Shown here: piece by piece, positions 40,089 to 46,630 of the stretch
How positions within the stretch are numbered: position 1 is the first letter of the stretch
Layout of the letters: the number at the start of each line of letters is the position of its first letter
Source: Pontibacter roseus DSM 17521
GTDB lineage: Bacteria > Bacteroidota > Bacteroidia > Cytophagales > Hymenobacteraceae
Reading direction: 5' to 3'
Assembly (NCBI RefSeq): GCF_000373265.1
Contig: NZ_KB890761.1
Location: 730,848-794,847, forward strand
Length of the DNA stretch: 64,000 nucleotides
The notes under the pieces: model-generated
Seen by the model: only the letters and a program-made list of their open reading frames with translations
Databases searched by the model: none
What the model was told of the DNA's origin: nothing
Program-made: the position numbers and the translations under genes

Positions 40089-40829
40089 TCACGGCTGCCG
40101 TAGTTTCTTTTTCTCCTCCAGCCACCGCATACGGTAGGCGTTCATGGCCGTGGCGCCCAGTTTGTTGATGAGGCGGTAGTTGACGACGGCTCCTATCGGG
40201 GCCCCTACAATAGGAATCAGCTGCGCCATCTTGGCTAAGTCGATGTAGTCGCGGTACTCCTGCTGAAAGGTGCGCCAGTCGAACTGGTGGATGTCCTGCG
40301 GCAGGTGCTGTGCCTGCTGTTCCCAGTGCTCCAGTCGCTGGTATACCTGCCGGCGCTGCTGCTGGCTGCTGAAGGCGAGTTGGAAGATGTGCAACAGGTA
40401 TACCCGCTCCCGGTAGTCCTCGGCGGAGTAGCCGTAGAGGGCGGCAATCTCAAACAGCAGTTTCAGCTTCAGGCTCAGCAGCAGCGGGAAATCGGCAAAG
40501 CCTAGCAAAATGCCTCCGGCCCCGGTGATGCCTCCTTCAGCCGCGGCGGCTTTCCTGTAAAAATCAATCCGCTCCTGCACCAGGTTTTCCGTCAGTTGCA
40601 GTGAAGTGAAAGGGTAGGGTTTACGGGTGGTGAGTCCAGACCCGAACAGCACTGCCCGCACCATCTGCTTGATAGTGCCCGTGATGGCCTGGTGCACCCG
40701 CTCCGGTATGTAACTGTTCAGCTTGTTCTGCATCCGCTTCGATAGCCTGTTGACGAACGAGGGGTCGCTGCGCATCTCCAGTTGCCAGTCCTGCAGCTCC
40801 TGTATGGCGTGTGCTTCGTATGGAGTCAT
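40089..40829 (-). CDS. EcsC-family protein
   Basis: A 246-residue protein resembling the EcsC family. The stretch QKLNSYIPERVHQAITGTIKQMVRAVLFG and the Gly/Ala-rich GGITGAGGILLGFADFPLLL segment (about 96-115) are characteristic, and VGAPIGAVVNYRLINKLG closes the core. In Bacillus EcsC sits with an ABC transporter, but here it stands with the arginase-family gene 56 bases downstream. No signal peptide; membrane association through the Gly-rich segment is possible. Role unknown. Confidence 0.82.
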   Translation of the reverse strand: MTPYEAHAIQELQDWQLEMRSDPSFVNRLSKRMQNKLNSYIPERVHQAITGTIKQMVRAVLFGSGLTTRKPYPFTSLQLTENLVQERIDFYRKAAAAEGGITGAGGILLGFADFPLLLSLKLKLLFEIAALYGYSAEDYRERVYLLHIFQLAFSSQQQRRQVYQRLEHWEQQAQHLPQDIHQFDWRTFQQEYRDYIDLAKMAQLIPIVGAPIGAVVNYRLINKLGATAMNAYRMRWLEEKKKLRQP

Positions 40830-40880
40830 GTTTGTCTCTCTGTATTACATCAAGGTATGGCCACCTGGCGTGAAAAGCAA

Positions 40881-40932
40881 GAAGAGCCCCATCCTCCCTT
40901 GCTGTGACGGCACCTGGGTGATGGGGCTCTTC
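40881..40932 (-). terminator. Terminator downstream of the 63-residue protein gene
   Basis: A 13-base stem GAAGAGCCCCATC (40881-40893) and complement (40920-40932) with a 26-base loop; U-rich follows on the minus strand. Confidence 0.7.
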
Positions 40933-40947
40933 AATCTATACCTGTCG

Positions 40948-41139
40948 CTATTTGTTTTTCTGATCGTCCTGCTCGTTATCGGTGCGGGCCTGAGGGGTGG
41001 GGTTGTTAGAGCCCATTTTGCCTACTGCGTCGCGCTCCAGGCTGTTGCTGGTGTCCGACTTGCTGCCCTTGTTGGTTTTATCCAGTTCTGTCTGCTGCTG
41101 GCCCTTGGCCAAGCCTTTATTTTCTTTCTCGTTTTTCAT
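40948..41139 (-). CDS. Small disordered hydrophilic protein
   Basis: A 63-residue product rich in Lys, Asn, Gln, Asp, Ser and Thr (MKNEKENKG start, ARTDNEQDDQKNK end). It has no Cys, Trp, Tyr or Phe and no signal peptide, so it should be soluble and unfolded. It belongs to the run of three such genes at 40948-41942 on the minus strand. A terminator follows. No known family. Confidence 0.65.
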   Translation of the reverse strand: MKNEKENKGLAKGQQQTELDKTNKGSKSDTSNSLERDAVGKMGSNNPTPQARTDNEQDDQKNK

Positions 41140-41213
41140 AGTCTGTTTTTATTTAAAAATTCGGTGTTACTCTGTCCGCTTGGCATTCAGCCCAATTGTA
41201 GCAGTCTCAATGC

Positions 41214-41420
41214 CTATCGGCCTTTGTCCTGCTGTGACTGGTCATTTCTGTCATCGCCAGAAGACTGCCCGCCTGTGCGGTTAACGATTTTTGAGCCTTT
41301 CAATACGTCTGATGCCTGACCCGTGATTTCGGTAGAAGGCTTTCCGCCCTTCTTGCCGGCCTCAAACGACTTTTCAGGATTGCTTTTGGACTCGTTGGGT
41401 TTATCTGTCTTGTTTGTCAT
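41214..41420 (-). CDS. Small hydrophilic protein with KGG-like motif
   Basis: A 68-residue product. The in-frame upstream start at 41447 would add 9 residues that look unrelated, so the ATG at 41420 (MTNKTDKPNES) is preferred. The stretch NPEKSFEAGKKGGKPS resembles the stress-induced acidophilic (KGG) repeat, in which PEK precedes a GG-K turn. The rest is Ser/Asp/Gln-rich and disordered. Neighbouring genes on either side are of the same kind. Stress role is inferred. Confidence 0.65.
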   Translation of the reverse strand: MTNKTDKPNESKSNPEKSFEAGKKGGKPSTEITGQASDVLKGSKIVNRTGGQSSGDDRNDQSQQDKGR

Positions 41421-41508
41421 AGCTCGTTGTGTGTAAATGTGTGACACGTAGTGATATTCACTATTGGTTTACGGTGCCTTGTCCAGCTGGTTTTTATACC
41501 TGCCAAAG

Positions 41509-41544
41509 CCGGAAAGCCTGCGGCAGGGGCCACAGGCTTTCCGG
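41509..41544 (-). terminator. Terminator of the Ser/Gly-rich small protein gene
   Basis: CCGGAAAGCCTG (41509-41520) pairs with CAGGCTTTCCGG (41533-41544) around a 12-base loop. Confidence 0.7.
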
Positions 41545-41573
41545 GGTTTAGCTCTAAGGAAGTGAAAGCAAGC

Positions 41574-41942
41574 TTAGGAGTTGCCCTTTCCGCTGCCGGA
41601 TGAGCTTTTGCCGCTGCTCTTGCTGCTCGCCGAAGGCGTATCGTTTTTGTGACTTTGGCTACCGGCTTTGGCATGTCCCTGTGGGTCGCCGTGCCAGCCA
41701 CGTCCCTGGCCGCTGCTCTTGGCCTGTGTCTGGCTGCCCTGTGAGGCGCTTTTGCTGCTGGTGGAGGAAGAGGAGGAACCTGAACTCTTGCCGCTCTGGC
41801 TGCCGCCGCCTACCTGAGACTGGCTGCCGCTCTTGGATGTAGGCGTGTTTTTCTGAGAAGATGAGCCCTGCATCTGGCTAGAAGAACTCATGTTCTTGTT
41901 GCTGTTGCTCTTATTCTGGTCTTGCTCGTTATTGCGTTTCAT
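41574..41942 (-). CDS. Ser/Gly/Gln-rich disordered protein with KGG-like segment
   Basis: A 122-residue low-complexity protein. An in-frame TTG at 41951 exists, but the ATG at 41942 (MKRNNEQDQNKSN) is preferred. It is dominated by Ser, Gly, Lys, Gln and Asn (for example SGSSSSSTSSKSAS). A short distinct segment GRGWHGDPQGHAKAGSQSHK at about 80-99 recalls the Con-10/KGG-type motif (GWHGDPEGHxxAG) of desiccation and general stress proteins. There are no Cys and no hydrophobic stretch. It is the longest of the hydrophilic cluster. Confidence 0.65.
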   Translation of the reverse strand: MKRNNEQDQNKSNSNKNMSSSSQMQGSSSQKNTPTSKSGSQSQVGGGSQSGKSSGSSSSSTSSKSASQGSQTQAKSSGQGRGWHGDPQGHAKAGSQSHKNDTPSASSKSSGKSSSGSGKGNS

Positions 41943-42230
41943 AGCCTTCAATTTAAGTAGAACAAACCCCGCACACGTAGCGGGCTACCCTGTTTTACGT
42001 TTTATGTTGCTAACAGTTAATGAGTTAAGTATTAATATAATGCTATAACACGAAGTTTAGTGTAAATAGGTATTCATTGTCATATAGCACTAACCCAGTA
42101 TTCAGGTAATGTATGTAACAGGTGCACAGTCTCTTGAATGGCTCAATAGCTGCAACTCTAGTTTAAGATGCGTCAAATGTGATTGATGCCGGAAAACAGA
42201 TATAGTGCCAAGAAGGGTAGAATAAAATAT

Positions 42231-43424
42231 TTAGGAAGAAGCTGCCGTCGCCTTCCTGCAGTACAGCACGATGGGCTTCTGATGCATGTCGGTTGTGAAG
42301 AAGAGGTAGTCCTGGCCACCTTCCTTGATGCCGGTCTTCTTTCGAATCTCGGCCACCGATTCGGGGAAGTTGCGAACCGTGATGTTAGCCTTCTTGGAAG
42401 GCAGCTTGGCAAAAAGTTCTTTCTTGTTGTAGCGACCGCTGCCCTGGCAACTGAACACACGCCCCGGGAAATCAGGTACAAGGGTGGCGGAGGTATAGAG
42501 GTGGCTATTCGGGTGCAGCTTGTGCAGTCCATAGGCTATGGCCACGCTGCGGTAGGCGCCGGCTTTCAGAATGGCTGCGTTGGGCTCGTACAGGTAGGCA
42601 TCCGGGTCAGCATATCGGACCTTGGCCTGGTCTTCCAGGCTTTTGGTGAAATCGATTTGCTGTATACCACCACCCGCCAGCAGGTTGACCGCGTGCCGCT
42701 CCGTTTGCCCCGCTGATGGCTCAATCAGGTATAGCACTTCCTTGCATTCGTTCTGCACGGCCACCACCCATACCTGGGACACGGACCCTAATTGCTCCAG
42801 CGCCAGGTCGATGTCCAACATGGGAGATGTTTTGAGCAACACTGCCTTGGACTTTTGGAGCAGCAGCGGCAAGAGTCGTTGCACATCGGGTTCGCAGTCC
42901 TGCAGCAGGTGCACTTTCTCGGAACGTTCCCCGCGCCGCGCCGGGTCCAGGTATAGCACATCAGCCTGGCCCTCGAAAGAGCTCAGGAAATCCTCGGCAG
43001 AAGAGTTGACAGCTTGTATATTTTGAGCGCACAGCAATTGGAAGTTATGGGCCGCAAGCTCTGAGAGCTCCTCGTTCTGCTCCACATGCACCACGCGGGA
43101 GAACCGCTTGGCAAAGTAAAAGCTGTCCACCCCGAAGCCCCCCGTCAGGTCAACGAGCAGCTCTCCTGACACCAGCGACGCCTTGTAAGCAGCAGCGGCC
43201 TCTGATGAGCTCTGCTCCACCGACACCGCCACCGGAAACACCACGTCTGGATGGCTCACCCAAGTAGGCAGCTTCTCAGCGGCCTTCTGCCGCGCCTGAA
43301 TCTGTTTCACCAGCTCTGCCACGGGCAGGTTGGGGTAGCGGCCAGCCTGCAGCATCAGCTCAGAAGGGTTCCTGTGCTGGTGCTGGCGTATGAATTCCTG
43401 TTCTTCCGGGGTGTAGTGCTTCAT
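42231..43424 (-). CDS. THUMP-like-domain class I SAM-dependent methyltransferase
   Basis: A 397-residue cytoplasmic methyltransferase. The SAM-binding core shows LVDLTGGFGVDSFYFAKRF (about 89-107, motif I) and VLYLDPARRGERSEKV (about 155-170, the DPAR motif). The C-terminal part (about 290-390: SGRYNKKELFAKLPSKKANITVRNFP) is the THUMP-like domain found in this Bacteroidota family. Likely an RNA or protein methyltransferase; the substrate is not established. Gap downstream contains no gene. Single gene on the minus strand. Confidence 0.88.
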   Translation of the reverse strand: MKHYTPEEQEFIRQHQHRNPSELMLQAGRYPNLPVAELVKQIQARQKAAEKLPTWVSHPDVVFPVAVSVEQSSSEAAAAYKASLVSGELLVDLTGGFGVDSFYFAKRFSRVVHVEQNEELSELAAHNFQLLCAQNIQAVNSSAEDFLSSFEGQADVLYLDPARRGERSEKVHLLQDCEPDVQRLLPLLLQKSKAVLLKTSPMLDIDLALEQLGSVSQVWVVAVQNECKEVLYLIEPSAGQTERHAVNLLAGGGIQQIDFTKSLEDQAKVRYADPDAYLYEPNAAILKAGAYRSVAIAYGLHKLHPNSHLYTSATLVPDFPGRVFSCQGSGRYNKKELFAKLPSKKANITVRNFPESVAEIRKKTGIKEGGQDYLFFTTDMHQKPIVLYCRKATAASS

Positions 43425-43563
43425 AGCGATTGCAAAGGTACGATTTTCTCTCTCTGATTTATTTGTTTAAAAATTATTTAAAAACATTAAACAAAGTGTT
43501 GACTGGTTAGTTGTAATCTCAGCAACGACAAATTATTCAGTTACACATTTAATTTTAAGTACT

Positions 43564-44253
43564 ATGAAGAAATGGATGAAACTTATGCTGTTGGCTGTTC
43601 TGCCAGCGCTAGTCCTGACAAGCTGCGACGATGACGACGAAGACATCACTATCAATGACATGGCCATGGTGATGGTCGTGCATGCCTCGCCTGATGCCCC
43701 CGGCGTGGACCTGCTTGTGGATAATTCAAAAGTAAACACGACTGCGCTTACCTACCCCAACAACACGCCATACCTGGAAGTAGAGTCAGGCCGACGCAAC
43801 ATTAAAGTGAATGCCGCCGGAACCAGCACCTCCGTGATAGACGCCAACTTGGACCTAGATGCCAACACCAACTACTCTGTGTTCGCAGCGAACACCCTGA
43901 GCGCCATCGAGCCGGTGGTGTTGGAGGATGACCTGACAACTCCTGCGGCCGGAAAAGCCCATATACGTTTTGTGCACCTGTCGCCTGACGCCCCTGCCGT
44001 AGACATTGCCGTGACCAACGGCCCGGTGCTCTTCAGCAACCGTACGTTCAAAAGCGCCACTGCTTTCACTCCTGTGGATGCCGGCACTTATAACTTGGAA
44101 GTGAGATTGGCTGGAACCAACACTGTCGTGCTGCCGCTGCCGAACGTGCAGGTGGCCAATGGCCGCATCTATACCGTGTTCGCGAAAGGTTTTGTGGCAC
44201 CGCCTTCTGGCAACACCAACAGCCTGGGAGCGCAGATTATCGCTAACAACTAA
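43564..44253 (+). CDS. DUF4397 surface lipoprotein
   Basis: A 229-residue lipoprotein with lipobox LTSC (Cys21) followed by DDDDED, the acidic surface-export signal of Bacteroidota. The mature part holds two DUF4397 beta-rich repeats, recognisable by the duplicated phrase VVHASPDAPGVDLLVD (about 40-55) and FVHLSPDAPAVDIAVT (about 137-152). Domains of this type occur in surface and adhesion-like proteins; no function is established. It has its own terminator at 44274-44310. Confidence 0.88.
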   Translation: MKKWMKLMLLAVLPALVLTSCDDDDEDITINDMAMVMVVHASPDAPGVDLLVDNSKVNTTALTYPNNTPYLEVESGRRNIKVNAAGTSTSVIDANLDLDANTNYSVFAANTLSAIEPVVLEDDLTTPAAGKAHIRFVHLSPDAPAVDIAVTNGPVLFSNRTFKSATAFTPVDAGTYNLEVRLAGTNTVVLPLPNVQVANGRIYTVFAKGFVAPPSGNTNSLGAQIIANN

Positions 44254-44273
44254 TAAGTCTGAAGGTTGTACCG

Positions 44274-44310
44274 ACCGAAGCCTGTGCCTGTGGCATGGGC
44301 TTCGGTGTTT
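44274..44310 (+). terminator. Terminator after the DUF4397 gene
   Basis: ACCGAAGCC (44274-44282) pairs with GGCTTCGGT (44298-44306), followed by GTTT. Confidence 0.7.
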
Positions 44311-44354
44311 AAGAAGAAGGCAAAGTGTCTGACTATCAGTTGTTATAGCAATAT

Positions 44355-44390
44355 TTTGTTGAAAATGAACTAGGAATTGTTTAATTTTGT
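44355..44390 (+). promoter_or_regulatory. Bacteroidota-type promoter for ahcY
   Basis: TTTTGTTG (44355-44362), 20 bases, TAATTTTG (44383-44390), full match to TAnnTTTG. The predicted leader is about 20 bases. Confidence 0.7.
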
Positions 44391-44415
44391 GACTTACCTA
44401 GAAAAATAGTAGAAC

Positions 44416-45723
44416 ATGATAGATACACAACTTAAGTACAAGGTAAAGGATATATCGCTTGCCGCCTGGGGTCGAAAAGAGATTAGACTGGCGGAGGCAG
44501 AGATGCCTGGCCTGATGGCTATCCGCCAAGAGTATGGCGCGAGCAAGCCGCTTGCCGGTGCCCGCATTGCTGGTTGCTTGCACATGACCATCCAAACTGC
44601 CGTTCTCATTGAGACACTGGTGGAATTGGGTGCTGAGGTGACTTGGTCTTCTTGCAACATCTTCTCCACACAAGACCACGCCGCGGCTGCCATCGCTGAA
44701 GCTGGCATTCAGGTATACGCCTGGAAAGGTATGACCGCAGAGGAGTTTGACTGGTGCATTGAGCAGACGCTGTTCTTTGGTGAAGACCGCAAGCCCCTGA
44801 ACATGATTCTGGACGACGGCGGTGACCTGACCAACATGGTGCTGGACAAATACCCTGAACTGGCTGACGGTATCAAAGGCCTGTCTGAAGAAACCACTAC
44901 CGGTGTACACAGACTGTATGAGCGTATGAAGAACGGCACACTGCCTATGCCTGCCATCAACGTGAACGATTCTGTTACCAAGTCTAAGTTTGACAACAAA
45001 TATGGTTGCAAGGAGTCATTGGTTGACGCTATCCGACGTGCCACTGATGTGATGATGGCCGGTAAGGTAGCGGTAGTAGCTGGTTACGGTGACGTAGGGA
45101 AAGGATCTGCTGCATCCCTGCGTGGTGCCGGCGCCCGTGTTATCGTGACTGAAATCGACCCAATCTGTGCGCTGCAGGCTGCTATGGATGGCTTCGCTGT
45201 GAAAAAGATGGCGGATGCCGTGAAAGAAGCGGACATCGTAGTGACGGCCACTGGCAACAAAGACATCATCCGGGAGGAGCACTTCCGCAGCATGAAGGAT
45301 AAAGCCATTGTCTGCAACATCGGCCACTTCGACAACGAGATTGACATGGCTTGGCTGAACGGAAGCTACGGCCATACGAAAGACGAAATCAAGCCGCAGG
45401 TGGATTTGTATAACATTGAAGGCAAGGACATCATTGTGCTGGCTGAAGGCCGTTTGGTGAACTTGGGCTGTGCCACTGGCCACCCATCCTTCGTGATGTC
45501 GAACTCCTTCTCTAACCAAACGCTTGCCCAGTTGGAGCTGTGGACCAACGCAGAGGCTTATGAGAACAAGGTATACACCCTGCCAAAGCACCTGGACGAA
45601 AAAGTAGCCCGCCTGCACCTGAGCAAAATCGGTGTGGAGTTGGAGGAGCTTTCACCAGACCAGGCCCGCTACATTGGCGTGGAGGTAGAAGGACCTTACA
45701 AGCCAGAATACTACAGATACTAA
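44416..45723 (+). CDS. ahcY: Adenosylhomocysteinase
   Basis: A 435-residue NAD-dependent enzyme splitting S-adenosylhomocysteine to adenosine and homocysteine, so relieving inhibition of methyltransferases. Signature regions are [16 protein letters not shown] (about 77-92), the NAD Rossmann motif [20 protein letters not shown] (about 219-238) and [13 protein letters not shown] (about 299-311). The C-terminal lid-tyrosine tail ([10 protein letters not shown]) completes the enzyme. Length is usual for bacterial SAHase. A housekeeping promoter and terminator make it a single transcription unit. Pairs functionally with metK (11749-13053). Confidence 0.98.
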   Translation: MIDTQLKYKVKDISLAAWGRKEIRLAEAEMPGLMAIRQEYGASKPLAGARIAGCLHMTIQTAVLIETLVELGAEVTWSSCNIFSTQDHAAAAIAEAGIQVYAWKGMTAEEFDWCIEQTLFFGEDRKPLNMILDDGGDLTNMVLDKYPELADGIKGLSEETTTGVHRLYERMKNGTLPMPAINVNDSVTKSKFDNKYGCKESLVDAIRRATDVMMAGKVAVVAGYGDVGKGSAASLRGAGARVIVTEIDPICALQAAMDGFAVKKMADAVKEADIVVTATGNKDIIREEHFRSMKDKAIVCNIGHFDNEIDMAWLNGSYGHTKDEIKPQVDLYNIEGKDIIVLAEGRLVNLGCATGHPSFVMSNSFSNQTLAQLELWTNAEAYENKVYTLPKHLDEKVARLHLSKIGVELEELSPDQARYIGVEVEGPYKPEYYRY

Positions 45724-45742
45724 TCCGTACCTAAGGTATAGC

Positions 45743-45783
45743 AACAGGAAAGCCAGGGCGTTTGCCCTGGCTTTCCTGTTTTA
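45743..45783. terminator. Terminator after ahcY
   Basis: A 15-base stem (45745-45759 with 45764-45778) with a 4-base loop and TTTT beyond; the opposite flank is A-rich only in part, so use by the convergent LytTR gene is possible. Confidence 0.88.
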
Positions 45784-45850
45784 TGAGGTATAGAAGGTAT
45801 AGCTAATGTGATTTGTCGGCTCAGCTATTAGCGCTGGCAACAGCGTAGCA

Positions 45851-46600
45851 TCAAATGATGTTGAACCGGGACATGAGGGCTTTCTTATACGACTTGCCAA
45901 TCGGTATGTCGCCTTTGGCGAACACAACCGAGTTTTCTTCCAGCGCCTCCACCTTGTCTAGATTGGCGATGTAGGAGCGGTGCACACGCACGAAATTGTT
46001 TGCCGGGAGCTTGTGCTCCATGTCTTTCAGCGTGGAGCTCACCAGGTATTTCTGATCTGCCGTCACAATAAAAGAGTAGTTGTCATAAGCCTCCACCCAC
46101 AGGATATCGCTGTAATGCACCTTGATGATACGATGCTTCACCTTAACGAATATGTAATCCGCTAAGGCACCATTCTCATGGTTGGCCTTCGGGTGGTGAG
46201 TTGCCTCTCCCTCGGCGGGTTTGTGGCCGCTGTCGTGCTTGTACAGGGCTATCTCGATGGCAGAGCGTAGGTTCTTCTCATCGAAGGGTTTGGCCAAAAA
46301 GCCGTCTGGCTCGGTTTTCTTGGCCCTGTCCAGGGTATCCTTGTCGGCATAGGCAGTCAGGTATATGAAAGGTATACCGAACTCCTCTTTTATCCTGGAG
46401 CCGATTTCTATCCCATCCGCCTCCCCCTTGAGGTTGACGTCCAGCAGAACCAGGTCTGGTTGCAGTGTCCGAATCATATCAATTGTATCCTCGCCGGTAT
46501 CTATGGCACAGGTCTCATAGCCCAACTCTTCCAAGCAGGCGGCTATATCCTCGGCGATGATGACTTCATCTTCTGAGATAAGAATTTTCGGTTTTGTCAT
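45851..46600 (-). CDS. LytTR-type DNA-binding response regulator
   Basis: A 249-residue response regulator. The receiver domain (about 3-122) has acidic ED pair near residue 10, phospho-acceptor Asp54 in LVLLDVNLKG and Lys in FLAKPFDE. The C-terminal LytTR domain (about 148-247) has VKHRIIKVHYSDILWVEAYDNYSF and FVRVHRSYIANLDKVEAL. An in-frame Met at 46627 would add nine residues; the ATG at 46600 is preferred. It lies 30 bases downstream of the propeller sensor kinase, its likely partner. Target promoters are unknown. Confidence 0.93.
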   Translation of the reverse strand: MTKPKILISEDEVIIAEDIAACLEELGYETCAIDTGEDTIDMIRTLQPDLVLLDVNLKGEADGIEIGSRIKEEFGIPFIYLTAYADKDTLDRAKKTEPDGFLAKPFDEKNLRSAIEIALYKHDSGHKPAEGEATHHPKANHENGALADYIFVKVKHRIIKVHYSDILWVEAYDNYSFIVTADQKYLVSSTLKDMEHKLPANNFVRVHRSYIANLDKVEALEENSVVFAKGDIPIGKSYKKALMSRFNII

Positions 46601-46630
46601 AGCATTAATTTCATACGTGAAATTCATAAA

